Below the pieces are notes generated by a model. It did no database searches. It was given only the letters and a program-made list of their open reading frames with translations, and was not told where the DNA came from. 64,000 bases of DNA from Acidobacteriota bacterium (GTDB lineage Bacteria > Acidobacteriota > Terriglobia > Acidiferrales > UBA7541): assembly GCA_003224085.1 (NCBI GenBank), contig QHYK01000066.1:26013-90012 (forward strand), given 5' to 3'. A program made the translations under genes and the position numbers. Below, piece after piece: positions 7,952-17,575 of this stretch. Numbering within the stretch: position 1 is the first letter of the stretch; each line of letters opens with the position of its first letter.

Positions 7952-9514
7952 TTGGAATTCGAGCCACGCGACCAGTTTGAGCAGCGCTTAAAAAAGATCG
8001 AGCAGGTCCGGGCGCTGGGGCACGACCCGTATCCACATGAGTTCCGTTGGACGGACACGCCTGCCACACTTGTGGAAAGTTTCGGCGGTTCCACGGGACC
8101 TGAATTGGAGGCAAACAAACGCGAAGTGCGCGCCGCGGGGCGCATTGTTTCCATCCGGCTGATGGGGAAAGCAGGATTCGCGCATCTGCAGGGGGCGGGG
8201 AAGCGTATCCAGATTTATGTGAAAAAAGATGCCGTGGGAGAGCGGGGATTCCAACTGTTTCATGTGTTGGACTTGGGCGATTCCATCGGCGTGCGCGGCC
8301 ACCTGTTTCGTACCAAGACGAATGAATTGAGCATCTGGGTGGACGAGATCTTCTTCCTGGCCAAGGCGCTGCTTCCCTTGCCGGAGAAGTGGCACGGCCT
8401 CACGGACGTGGAATTGCGCTACCGGCAGCGCTATTTGGACCTTATCGCCAACGAGAAATCCCGTGGCGTCTTTGTCACGCGCGCGCGGATTATCCAGGAA
8501 CTGCGGCGGTTCTTCGATTCTCAGGGCTATATCGAAGTGGAAACCCCGATGATGCACCCCATCCCCGGCGGGGCCGCGGCGCGTCCCTTCGTCACGCACC
8601 ACAACACTCTGGACATTGATTTGTATTTGCGCATTGCGCCGGAGCTTTATCTGAAGAGGCTGACTGTTGGCGGGTTTGACCGCGTTTACGAGATCAACCG
8701 GAATTTCCGGAACGAAGGAATTTCCACGCAGCACAATCCCGAATTCACCATGCTCGAATTCTACGAAGCGTATAGCAATTATCGCGACCTGATGGACATG
8801 AATGAAAAATTGTTCGCGATGCTAGCGAAAAGCATCACGGGATCGACAACCGTGAAGTACGGCGACACCGAATTGGATTTTTCTAAAATCGAGCGCCTCT
8901 CCATGCGCGAGGCGATTGCGAAGTATTGGCCGCGAGAAGCGGGCGAAGCTCCCACGCTTGCAACCCTGACTTCGGCCGGAGGTGCCCGGGAAGCGACCAG
9001 CAGATATAACACCTGGGCAAAGAAGAGCGGAGCGCCTTATGCAGCGTCGAAGGGCGAATTAACCGATGGCGAGTGGACCGGCCTGCTCTTTGAAACCATT
9101 GCGGAAGACAAGCTTGTTCAGCCGACCATTTTGTACGACTTCCCCACGGACATTTCGCCTTTATCGAAACAGAAGCCCGAAGATCCGTCATTGACCGAGC
9201 GATTCGAGATTTACGTGGCGGGAATGGAAGTGGCCAACGGCTTCTCCGAATTGAATGATCCGGCCGAGCAGGAACGGCGGTTCCTGGCGCAGATCGCGCA
9301 GGGCGGCGAAGAAATGCCCAAGCAGCTGGACATGGATTACATCCGTGCGCTCTGCCATGGCATGCCGCCGACCGCTGGAGAAGGAATTGGCATCGACCGT
9401 TTGACCATGCTGCTTACGGATTCGCCCTCCATCAGGGACGTCATCCTGTTTCCCTTGTTACGGCCCGAGGGTGGCGGAGAATCAAATAGCACTTCCGAAG
9501 CGCACGGCGCGTAA
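7952..9514 (+). CDS. lysS: Lysine--tRNA ligase, class II
   Basis: LysS charges tRNA(Lys) with lysine using ATP. An N-terminal OB-fold anticodon-binding domain spans about residues 55-150 (VRAAGRIVSIRLMGKAGFAH), followed by the class II catalytic core. Motif 2 is FRNEGISTQHNPEFTMLEFY and motif 3 is GIGIDRLTMLL with the conserved arginine. From the TTG at 7952 the protein has 520 residues, close to the ~500 of the family. AAAGGA lies 9 nt before this TTG, and the upstream promoter excludes much longer starts. A segment near residues 310-370 (EAPTLATLTSAGGAREATS) is a common insertion zone. The lolE-type gene follows after 18 nt, so the two are likely co-transcribed. Confidence 0.95.
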   Translation: MEFEPRDQFEQRLKKIEQVRALGHDPYPHEFRWTDTPATLVESFGGSTGPELEANKREVRAAGRIVSIRLMGKAGFAHLQGAGKRIQIYVKKDAVGERGFQLFHVLDLGDSIGVRGHLFRTKTNELSIWVDEIFFLAKALLPLPEKWHGLTDVELRYRQRYLDLIANEKSRGVFVTRARIIQELRRFFDSQGYIEVETPMMHPIPGGAAARPFVTHHNTLDIDLYLRIAPELYLKRLTVGGFDRVYEINRNFRNEGISTQHNPEFTMLEFYEAYSNYRDLMDMNEKLFAMLAKSITGSTTVKYGDTELDFSKIERLSMREAIAKYWPREAGEAPTLATLTSAGGAREATSRYNTWAKKSGAPYAASKGELTDGEWTGLLFETIAEDKLVQPTILYDFPTDISPLSKQKPEDPSLTERFEIYVAGMEVANGFSELNDPAEQERRFLAQIAQGGEEMPKQLDMDYIRALCHGMPPTAGEGIGIDRLTMLLTDSPSIRDVILFPLLRPEGGGESNSTSEAHGA

Positions 9515-9532
9515 CGTATTCTTCCGGCGACA

Positions 9533-10759
9533 ATGCGATTCGAATGGTTCGTAGCCCAGCGCTACCTGCTGTCCCCCTACCGCCCGGCCGTGCTGCGCCT
9601 GGTTACGCTGATGTCCGTCATGGGCGTGGCCGCGGGCGTCGCCACGCTGGTGATTGCGCTGTCCATGAATACGGGGTTCCGCGAGACGCTTCAGGATCGC
9701 TTGCTCGGCGTGACGGCCCACATTTCGCTCACGCGCCCGGGCTCTGGAGGGATTAAGAGCTACGAGGAAATGGCAACGAAACTCGCAGCCACGCCCGGCG
9801 TGCGCTCGGTTACACCAGCAGTTTATCAGACCGTTTTGCTCTCTTTCGGCGGGGAGGCGCGCGGCGTGGTCATCAAAGGAGTCGATCCGGAACGCGAGCT
9901 CAAAAGCGACGAAGCTTTGCAGCGTATTGTCGCCGGTAAGCTAGACTTTTCTCCGGACGCGGATGGCATGGATGGGCTGCTTATCGGCAAACAACTGGCC
10001 GGGGAATGGAAAATCTCGCCCGGCGACTACGTGACCATCACTAGCCCACAAGGAAGGCTGACGCCTTTTGGATTGTTTCCCCGAACGCGGCGGTTCCGCG
10101 TCAACGGGGTCTTTGATTCCGGCTTCTACGATTACGATGAGAATTGGTGCTTTCTGACGCTCGCCGCCGCGCAGGGACTTGCAGGCGCTGGTGATTTGGT
10201 GAATGTGCTGGAATTCCGCTTAAGCCAGCCAGAGCGTGCTGGGCAAATTGCGAAAGAAATCCAACGCGCTGTCGGGCGGGGTTTCTCCGTCACAACATGG
10301 ATGGAGGCGAATCATGCATTGTTCCGCGCCTTGCGTTTGGAAAAACTAGTCACCGCCATTTTCATCGGGTTGATCACCTTCGTGGCGGGGCTCAATATCC
10401 TGGTGGTTCTCTCGATGACCGTCACAGACAAGGCAAGAGATATCGCGGTGCTCCGTTCGATGGGGGCGCGCCGCGAGCAGATCCGAAAGATTTTTCTTTG
10501 GCAGGGAATCACCATCGGAGCCGTTGGCACAATCACTGGGCTCCTCTTGGGCTACACGTTCTCGTTGGTTTCGGGGAGCTATCATCTGATCCCGCTTGAT
10601 CCACAGGTTTACGCAGTTCCCAACGTGCCTTTTCACCCGAGTCTGTTCGACGGGCTGTGGATTGCGGCGGTAGCGATGGCAATTTCCATTGGAGCTACGA
10701 TTCTGCCAGCGCGCGCAGCGGTGCGGCTGCTTCCGGTGGAGATTCTGCGTTTTGAATAG
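9533..10759 (+). CDS. lolE: LolC/LolE-type lipoprotein-releasing permease
   Basis: A 408-residue inner-membrane permease of the MacB/LolCE type. The N-terminus FVAQRYLLSPYRPAVLRLVT and first membrane helix (VMGVAAGVATLVIALSM) are characteristic. A periplasmic domain covers about residues 50-260, and an FtsX-type C-terminal part holds three helices (FIGLITFVAGLNILVVLSMT onward), with DIAVLRSMGARREQI as the coupling loop to the ATPase. With LolD, it extracts lipoproteins from the inner membrane and passes them to LolA. There is one permease gene here, so it may act as a homodimer. lolD is the next plus-strand gene but 336 nt away, which is odd for this pair. No clear ribosome binding site precedes the ATG. 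Confidence 0.9.
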   Translation: MRFEWFVAQRYLLSPYRPAVLRLVTLMSVMGVAAGVATLVIALSMNTGFRETLQDRLLGVTAHISLTRPGSGGIKSYEEMATKLAATPGVRSVTPAVYQTVLLSFGGEARGVVIKGVDPERELKSDEALQRIVAGKLDFSPDADGMDGLLIGKQLAGEWKISPGDYVTITSPQGRLTPFGLFPRTRRFRVNGVFDSGFYDYDENWCFLTLAAAQGLAGAGDLVNVLEFRLSQPERAGQIAKEIQRAVGRGFSVTTWMEANHALFRALRLEKLVTAIFIGLITFVAGLNILVVLSMTVTDKARDIAVLRSMGARREQIRKIFLWQGITIGAVGTITGLLLGYTFSLVSGSYHLIPLDPQVYAVPNVPFHPSLFDGLWIAAVAMAISIGATILPARAAVRLLPVEILRFE

Positions 10760-11095
10760 GGGACCAAAAGAAGAAGGAAATAAACCCATTCTGGCTCCGG
10801 TTTGGCGCGCGATTTGCTCCTAAGCGAGTCGAGAAAAAGGTGGGTGGGGCCTGGGGCGTTACCCTCACCCTTGGCGCGTGCCAGCGCGCGCCGCAAACTG
10901 CTGAAAATGGAAAGATTAGGAGTGTTTCAATTGGCGCGCAAAGTGCCGTTTTTTCGGCAGGCAAGAGACTGGCGAAAAAGGGAAAGCGTTTGGGTCATTT
11001 CCCTCTGTTTTGCACAAGGCCAAGAAGGCACGTAGGATGCACCAAGAGCATCTAATCCTCAGCAGGGTTCAGGCATAGAAGATGCTGTAAAGCGA
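10760..11095. other. 336-nt gap between lolE and lolD
   Basis: No gene with usable coding character. A small hairpin GATGC/GCATC (11036-11040, 11048-11052) lies about 44 nt before lolD and could be a leader structure. The gap suggests lolD has its own promoter, but no strong -35/-10 pair is visible. Confidence 0.45.
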
Positions 11096-11872
11096 ATGAA
11101 GTCCGACGCACAACCCGCCAATCGAACACCGACCCATGAATCCCTGGACGCCGGCGTGATAATGGAATCGCGCGGCCTCAAAAAAACTTACGGAAGGGGC
11201 TCCCAAAATGTATCGGTTTTGACGGATGCCAACTTGATTTTGCGCAAAGGCGAGATGGTGGCAGTGGTGGCACCCTCGGGAGCGGGCAAGAGCACTCTAC
11301 TGCACCTGCTGGCGGCGCTAGACACGCCAACGAGCGGTACAGTATACTTCGATTCGAAAGCGATTGAAACAAGTGATGACGAGGGGCTCGCGGAATTTCG
11401 AAATCGCGCCGTGGGTTTTTTGTGGCAGCGTCACCAGTTGTTGCCGGATTTTACGGCTGCGGAAAACGTAGCCATGCCGCTGCTAGTGCGCGGCGAGAAA
11501 TTCACCTCCGCGCTCGAGAAGGCGCGGAAGTGGCTCGCGGAGGTCGGTCTGGAAGACCGGGCTGATCATCGCGCGGGCGAACTCTCGGGAGGGGAACAGC
11601 AGCGCGTCGCGATAGCTCGGGCGCTCGTCACCGGGCCGTCGGTGCTGCTGGCAGATGAACCTACCGGAGACTTGGACGAGCAGAATGCTTGGGCCATGTT
11701 CGAGTTGCTGGAACGACTGCATCGCGTGCACCAGCTGACGTCGCTCATTGCGACGCACAACCTGGCGCTCGCCGCGCGTTGTGACCGCATCCTGGGGCTG
11801 GAACACGGCGTTCTGCGGTCCCGCGAAGCTGCGGCCATCGCGGGTGGGTTCCCCGGGGGAGAAGCGAGCTAA
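11096..11872 (+). CDS. lolD: ABC transporter ATP-binding protein, LolD type
   Basis: LolD is the ATPase that powers lipoprotein release by the LolE-type permease. Walker A APSGAGKST is at residues 61-69, the Q-loop in FLWQRHQLL, the signature ELSGGEQQR near residue 162, Walker B LLADEPTGDL and the H-loop ATHN. ENVAMPLL after the Q-loop is typical of the LolD/MacB branch. The N-terminal ~20 residues are a nonconserved extension; GTG/ATG codons before MESRGLKKTYG could be the real start. The stop at 11870-11872 is one base before the clpC GTG, so lolD and clpC are translationally coupled. Confidence 0.92.
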   Translation: MKSDAQPANRTPTHESLDAGVIMESRGLKKTYGRGSQNVSVLTDANLILRKGEMVAVVAPSGAGKSTLLHLLAALDTPTSGTVYFDSKAIETSDDEGLAEFRNRAVGFLWQRHQLLPDFTAAENVAMPLLVRGEKFTSALEKARKWLAEVGLEDRADHRAGELSGGEQQRVAIARALVTGPSVLLADEPTGDLDEQNAWAMFELLERLHRVHQLTSLIATHNLALAARCDRILGLEHGVLRSREAAAIAGGFPGGEAS

Positions 11873-11873
11873 C

Positions 11874-14300
11874 GTGTTCGAACGTTATACAGAGAAAGCG
11901 CGTCGTGTAATCTTTTTTGCCAGATACGAGGCCAGTCAGTATGGCAGTCCTTACATTGAGACCGAGCATTTGCTGCTCGGCTTGATGCGCGAGGACAAAG
12001 CCCTGGCCAATCGCTTCCTTCGACAACAAGGCTCGATCGAGTCCATTCGCAAAGAGATTGAAGCCCGCATCACCATCCGCGAGCGCATTTCTACTTCTGT
12101 CGAAGTGCCCCTGAGTGCCGAATGCAAGCGCATCCTGAACATGGCCGCGGAAGAGGCCGAACGGCTTGGCCACAAGCACGTCGGCACGGAGCACTTGCTG
12201 CTCGGCATCCTGCGCGAAGAAAAGTGCTTTGGGTCAGAAATCTTGATGGAGCGCGGATTGCGCCTCTCGACTCTGCGTGAAGAGCTCGCGCGCACCTCCG
12301 GTGAAAAAACGGCTGCGGCGCGGCCAAAAGAAACCTCCCTGCTTGCAGAATTCAGCCGCGACCTCACGCAAGCGGCCGGCGAAGGTTCCCTCGACCCGTT
12401 GGTGGGGCGCGAAAATGAAGTCGAGCGCGTGATTCAGATTCTTTGCCGCCGCACGAAGAATAATCCTGTACTGATCGGCGAGCCGGGCGTTGGCAAGACC
12501 GCCATCGTCGAAGGTCTGGCGCAGCGCATCGCCGACGGCGATGTTCCTTCGTTTCTTGCTGACAAGCGTATCCTTTCCCTTGATCTATCCTTGATCGTTG
12601 CCGGAACGAAGTACCGCGGCCAGTTCGAAGAGCGCCTCAAGACCATCATGAAAGAGCTGATGGAGAGCCAGAACGCCATCGTTTTTATTGATGAGCTGCA
12701 CACCCTGGTGGGGGCCGGTTCCGCGGAAGGTTCGCTGGATGCGGCCAACATTCTAAAACCCGCGCTCTCTCGTGGTGAGATTCAGTGCATCGGCGCCACC
12801 ACGCCCAGCGAATACCGCAAATCGGTTGAGAAGGACCGTTCGCTCGAGCGCCGCTTCCAGGCCGTCAAGGTTCCTGCTCCCAGCGAAGACGAGGCCATCC
12901 AGGTGATTCAAGGTGTTCGCGAGCGCTACGAAAAATTCCACGCCGTCAGCTACACGGACGAAGCGCTTCGCTACTCGGTCTATCTTTCTAACCGCTATAT
13001 CCCCGACCGCTTCCTTCCCGACAAGGCCATCGATTTAATCGACGAGGCGGGTGCGCGCGTCAAGCTGCGCCAAGCCACGGTTCCTGAAGAAGTGGGTGAA
13101 GTGCAGAAACGCGTGAAATTCATCACTCACCGCATGGAAACGGCGATCGCCAATCACGAATTTGAAAAGGCTCGCTTCTATTCCGAAGAAGAGCGCAAGG
13201 AAAAGGAAAATCTGCGCGGCCTTCGCGAAAGATATAAGTTGGACGATGCTTCGACGGGCGTGGTTACCCGCGAAGACATTGAGGAAGTTGTCGCTCGCTG
13301 GACCGGCATTGCTGTCACCTCCATCAAAGAAGACGAACAGCAGAAACTGCTGCGCATTGAGCCCGAGCTCCACAAGCGCGTTATCAGCCAGGACAAGGCC
13401 ATCACCGCTCTTGCTCGCGCCATTCGCCGCAGCCGCGCCGGCCTCAAGTCGCCGATGCGTCCGGTGGGCTGCTTCTTTTTCCTCGGTCCAACCGGCGTGG
13501 GCAAGACCGAAGTGGCCCGCCGCTTGGCGGAGTTTTTGTTTGGGTCGGAGAAGTCGCTGGTCCGTTTCGACATGTCGGAGTTTATGGAAAAACACTCCGT
13601 TTCGAAGCTCATCGGCGCACCACCGGGGTATGTGGGCTACGAAGAAGGCGGTCAGTTGACCGAGCGCGTGCGCCGGACGCCGTACTCCGTCATCCTGCTG
13701 GATGAAATCGAGAAGGCCCATCCGGACGTCTTCAATATTTTGCTGCAGGTGTTTGAAGACGGACAACTAACCGACGGGCTCGGCAACACAGTGGATTTCC
13801 GTAACACCATCATCATCATGACTTCGAACCTGGGCGCGCGGCACTTGCAGAAGCGCACGGGCTTGGGCTTCCAGGCGGGTCTTGACGAGGCCGGCCGCAA
13901 GACGATGGAAGACATGGTGATGAACGAAGTGAAGCGGGCGTTCAATCCGGAGTTCCTCAACCGGTTGGACGAGGTTATAATCTTCAACCCGCTCGGCGAC
14001 GAAGACCTGCTCCGCATCATCGACTTGCTCGTGGGCCAGATGAACGATACCCTAATCCACCGGCAAGTGCAGGTTGTCCTCACGCCGGAGGCTCGTCAGT
14101 GGATTCTCGAGAAAACGTGCGCGGACCGCAGCTATGGTGCGCGTCCATTGCGCCGGGCTCTGCAAAAGTACGTTGAAGACCCGCTCTCCGAGGCGCTGAT
14201 CCAGGGTGGAATCCAAAGGCCCGCGACACTCCAGATATATGTCGCCGGGGAGGGCCTGTCGTTCCGTCCGGTCGGCGAGGCAACCCCGGTCGTCCACTAG
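11874..14300 (+). CDS. clpC: ATP-dependent Clp protease ATPase subunit ClpC
   Basis: ClpC unfolds substrates and feeds them to ClpP. From the GTG at 11874 it has 808 residues, the family norm. Two N-terminal Clp_N repeats start with [18 protein letters not shown] and EHLLLG. AAA domain 1 has Walker [10 protein letters not shown], followed by the UVR-type middle segment ([21 protein letters not shown]) that distinguishes ClpC from ClpB and ClpA. AAA domain 2 has Walker [10 protein letters not shown] and the LGARHL sensor region. G-rich GGGGGAG lies about 11 nt before the GTG. Earlier in-frame codons overlap lolD and are unlikely starts. Placement between lolD and bamA suggests a role in proteostasis tied to envelope assembly, which is inference. 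Confidence 0.95.
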   Translation: MFERYTEKARRVIFFARYEASQYGSPYIETEHLLLGLMREDKALANRFLRQQGSIESIRKEIEARITIRERISTSVEVPLSAECKRILNMAAEEAERLGHKHVGTEHLLLGILREEKCFGSEILMERGLRLSTLREELARTSGEKTAAARPKETSLLAEFSRDLTQAAGEGSLDPLVGRENEVERVIQILCRRTKNNPVLIGEPGVGKTAIVEGLAQRIADGDVPSFLADKRILSLDLSLIVAGTKYRGQFEERLKTIMKELMESQNAIVFIDELHTLVGAGSAEGSLDAANILKPALSRGEIQCIGATTPSEYRKSVEKDRSLERRFQAVKVPAPSEDEAIQVIQGVRERYEKFHAVSYTDEALRYSVYLSNRYIPDRFLPDKAIDLIDEAGARVKLRQATVPEEVGEVQKRVKFITHRMETAIANHEFEKARFYSEEERKEKENLRGLRERYKLDDASTGVVTREDIEEVVARWTGIAVTSIKEDEQQKLLRIEPELHKRVISQDKAITALARAIRRSRAGLKSPMRPVGCFFFLGPTGVGKTEVARRLAEFLFGSEKSLVRFDMSEFMEKHSVSKLIGAPPGYVGYEEGGQLTERVRRTPYSVILLDEIEKAHPDVFNILLQVFEDGQLTDGLGNTVDFRNTIIIMTSNLGARHLQKRTGLGFQAGLDEAGRKTMEDMVMNEVKRAFNPEFLNRLDEVIIFNPLGDEDLLRIIDLLVGQMNDTLIHRQVQVVLTPEARQWILEKTCADRSYGARPLRRALQKYVEDPLSEALIQGGIQRPATLQIYVAGEGLSFRPVGEATPVVH

Positions 14301-14414
14301 CGAATCTGAAACATCGCACAGCCGGCCCATACCGGGCTCGGCGGGAGAATAACATCTTGTGCTTGGGGGGCGGCGGCCTTGATTGGCCCATCGGCCGCTC
14401 AAAGGAGAGTCTGT

Positions 14415-17400
14415 TTGCCGTCGGAGGGGTTTGCGGCACGCGTGACACAGATCGTCGCGCTCGCTTTTCTATTTGCGAGCGCTCCCCGCGGTTTTGCGAA
14501 CGACAACCCCGCTGGCGCTTCCTCGAAGAAGGTACTTTTCTCTGCCTCCCTCGATTTGATCACCGGTAAAGAAATGGTCGAGGACTCCGCGCCGACTCCT
14601 CCCCAGCCCGCTGCCGCACAGCAACCGTCCGGGCAGCAACAGTTTGTCATCGATGGCATCGAGTTCATCGGCAACCGCCGCGTGCGCAGTGACACGTTGC
14701 AGGCGCGCATCTTCAGCCGCAAGGGCGATCCGTATAGCGAAGAAACTTTGCGCCGCGACTTTCAGGCGCTCTGGAACACCCAGTTCTTTGAGGACGTGAG
14801 GCTGCGCGTCGAAGATTCCGCCAAGAACCCCAACGGCAAGATCATTATTTTCGAAGTCAAGGAGCGCCCGCAGATTAGGCGCATCCGATACGACGGAATG
14901 CACTCCATTTCCGAATCGGACATCCTCGACCGCTTCAAAGAGCGCAAAGTCGGTCTGAGCGTTGAGAGCCAGTTTGATCCCACGAAAATCAAGAAGGCAG
15001 AAGTAGTGCTGAAAGAACTTCTGGGTGAGCACGGCCGCCAGTTCGCGAAAGTCACCCCCCAATATGAACGCATTGCTTCGAGCAACGCCGTTATTCTCGT
15101 TTTCAAGATCGAGGAAGGCCCCAAGGTCAAAGTCGGCAAAATCAAATTTAAGGGCAATCACGCTTTCAGCGATCGCAAGCTCATTCGCGCCATGCGCCAC
15201 GACCGCCCTTATGCCATCCCTCTTTATTTCATGAATATCCCGGTGCTCACGAAAACCTACGACCGGGAGAAACTGAGCGAAGACCTCGAAGTCGGCATTC
15301 GCGGACTCTACCGCGACAACGGCTACTTCAAGGTTTCCGTGGGCGAGCCCATTCTCGAAAATGTGGACACCACGCACGCCCGCCTGGGCGTTCCGCTCAT
15401 CACCGGAAGGGGCCACGGCAAGGCCGTCAATATCACCATCCCCATCGAAGAGGGCGAACGCTTCCGCATGGGCACGCTCAAAATCGTCAGCTCCGACCCG
15501 GACAAGGCTCTGTCGCTCAAAGTGGATGCGCTCAAGACCGCGTTCCCTCTCAAGCAAGGGGACATTTTCTCCACCGAAAAAGTCCGCAAAGCCCTTGAAA
15601 CCTACGGCAAGATTTATGGCGAGTACGGCTTCATTGATTTCACGCCGGAGCCGGACACCGAAGTAGACGATGCCAACAAGGTCATCAACCTGACGCTCCG
15701 CTTCGACGAACAGAAACAGTACTACGTCCACCGCATCGACTTCAGCGGCAACACCACCACCCGCGACAAAGTCATTCGCCGCGAACTGATGATTGATGAA
15801 GGCCAGCTCTTCAACAAGCGCCTGTGGGAGCTCAGCATCCTTCGCCTCAATCAGCTTGACTATTTCGACAAAATCGAAGCGGACAAGGCCGCCGAAATCA
15901 AGCGCAACAGCAAAGCCGGAACCGTGGACATTACCCTCAAGCTCAAGGAAAAAGGCAAGCAGTCCATCGGTTTGCAGGGCGGCGTCAGTGGCTTGGCCGG
16001 CAGTTTTATCGGCCTCACCTACCAGACCAACAATTTCCTCGGTCTCGGCGAAACGCTGACGTTCTCCGCACAGTTTGGAAGCCTTACGCGCACGTTCATG
16101 TTCGGCTTCACCGAGCCTTACTTGTTTGACCGGCCGATCTCCACGGGTTTCACGGTGTTTTCTTCCCGCTATAATTTTGACCAGGCCCGCCAGGAATCCA
16201 TCCTCTTCCAGCAACAGGTCAGCATCAACCCGCAATACGTCCAGAACTACGTGCAAAACAGCACGGGCTTCACCGTTTTCGCCCAGTATCCGCTTCGCAA
16301 GCTTTCTTTCGCGCGCTTTGGCTTGAATTATGGTTTGACGCGCACGAACATCAAGTCATTCAATACCGCTTCCACTCTCTTGTTCGAGTCCCTGCAGTTC
16401 CGCAGCTTGACGGGCCCGAGCGCCCTGAACGGCATCGTTTCCAGCACCATCACGCCCTCGATCTCCTACAACACGGTCGACAACCCGATCAATTCGACCC
16501 GCGGCAAGAGTTTTTATTATTCGGCGGGCGTCTCCGGGCTCGGCGGCAACGTCAAAACCATCACCAACGTCGTGGACATGAAGTATTTCCACCCCATCAA
16601 CAAGCATCGCAACGTGATCGGGTTGCACTTCAGCGCCGCGCACACCATGGGCTACGCCGGACAGGAAGTCCCGCCCTTCAGCCGCTTCTACATGGGCGGC
16701 GAAAGCGACATCCGCGGCTACGACATTCGCGCTATTTCCCCGGTCACCTTCATTCCCGAGCAAACGAGCACGACGCTGCAATATCACAGTTCGAGCTGCG
16801 TGGGTGGGATATGCTTCTTCAATGTTCCCACGCTGATCTACGTTGCGACTCTTCCCGGCGGCGACCTCCAGGGTTTCACCAACGTCGAATATCGCATTCC
16901 TATTGTTGGCAACATTGTCCAAGCCAGCCTTTTCCTGGATACCGGAACCGACGGCATTCTCCGCCGCAGCGCGCTACAGCTGAATGCTGACGGATTTCAA
17001 AGCTTAATCGATCCGACGAAGGCGATTGGCGGGCAAGCCTTGCCGAATGCCGCGCTCGCGCCTCCGCTGGGCTCTGGTCTTACCCGGCAGTTGGCGATTG
17101 CGCCAGGAACGAATTTCCGCTGGCGCGGCTCCACGGGAATCGAGTTCGTTGTGCAGCTTCCCATCATCCAAGCGCCGTTCCGCATCTACTATGCGTACAA
17201 CGTGCACCGCCTCTACCAAGAAGTACTTGCAAGGCCTCCCTACATCGACTACACCGAGATTTGCGAACCGGCTGGCACGGCCAATGCACTGGTAACCTGT
17301 CCCAACCCCGGCCAAGTGGGGACCTTGCCGGCCCAGTTCAAGGGGGTAGTGTGGGATGCGTGGAAGCAGTATTTGAGCCAGCATGTATTGAATAATCCCG

Positions 17401-17462
17401 GCGCGCTGAACTATTTCGAGCCCAAGACGACGTTCCGTTTCACCGTCAGCCGCACGTTCTGA
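14415..17462 (+). CDS. bamA: Outer membrane protein assembly factor BamA
   Basis: BamA inserts beta-barrel proteins into the outer membrane. The TTG at 14415 has AAAGGAG (14401-14407) 7 nt upstream, giving 1,015 residues with a signal peptide (VTQIVALAFLFASAPRGFA). Five POTRA domains follow (residues about 85-460; the first begins FVIDGIEFIGNRRVRSDTL), then the barrel. The essential loop-6 motif is present as SDIRGYDIR near residue 770. The C-terminus RFTVSRTF ends in Phe, as required for BAM recognition. The protein is about 200 residues longer than in E. coli, with long loops carrying two Cys pairs (SSCVGGICF, and EICEPAG...VTCPNP). It lies 114 nt after clpC and 113 nt before the lipoprotein gene. 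Confidence 0.95.
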   Translation: MPSEGFAARVTQIVALAFLFASAPRGFANDNPAGASSKKVLFSASLDLITGKEMVEDSAPTPPQPAAAQQPSGQQQFVIDGIEFIGNRRVRSDTLQARIFSRKGDPYSEETLRRDFQALWNTQFFEDVRLRVEDSAKNPNGKIIIFEVKERPQIRRIRYDGMHSISESDILDRFKERKVGLSVESQFDPTKIKKAEVVLKELLGEHGRQFAKVTPQYERIASSNAVILVFKIEEGPKVKVGKIKFKGNHAFSDRKLIRAMRHDRPYAIPLYFMNIPVLTKTYDREKLSEDLEVGIRGLYRDNGYFKVSVGEPILENVDTTHARLGVPLITGRGHGKAVNITIPIEEGERFRMGTLKIVSSDPDKALSLKVDALKTAFPLKQGDIFSTEKVRKALETYGKIYGEYGFIDFTPEPDTEVDDANKVINLTLRFDEQKQYYVHRIDFSGNTTTRDKVIRRELMIDEGQLFNKRLWELSILRLNQLDYFDKIEADKAAEIKRNSKAGTVDITLKLKEKGKQSIGLQGGVSGLAGSFIGLTYQTNNFLGLGETLTFSAQFGSLTRTFMFGFTEPYLFDRPISTGFTVFSSRYNFDQARQESILFQQQVSINPQYVQNYVQNSTGFTVFAQYPLRKLSFARFGLNYGLTRTNIKSFNTASTLLFESLQFRSLTGPSALNGIVSSTITPSISYNTVDNPINSTRGKSFYYSAGVSGLGGNVKTITNVVDMKYFHPINKHRNVIGLHFSAAHTMGYAGQEVPPFSRFYMGGESDIRGYDIRAISPVTFIPEQTSTTLQYHSSSCVGGICFFNVPTLIYVATLPGGDLQGFTNVEYRIPIVGNIVQASLFLDTGTDGILRRSALQLNADGFQSLIDPTKAIGGQALPNAALAPPLGSGLTRQLAIAPGTNFRWRGSTGIEFVVQLPIIQAPFRIYYAYNVHRLYQEVLARPPYIDYTEICEPAGTANALVTCPNPGQVGTLPAQFKGVVWDAWKQYLSQHVLNNPGALNYFEPKTTFRFTVSRTF

Positions 17463-17575
17463 TGCGAGCGAGTAGAGGCTCAAGAAAAGGATGGAGTTTT
17501 GCCAGGACCCGGCAAGAGAGTAAGCATGAGGCCCTCTGAGGAATCTTAACCGGCGACAAAGTGTGGGGGAAAATC

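Noticed and set aside
14469..16256. 595-codon open frame on the strand opposite bamA
   Set aside because: bamA has signal, POTRA and barrel motifs over the same bases. The antisense frame has low-complexity Phe/Val/Asp/Glu composition and no domain; it is a codon-bias shadow.
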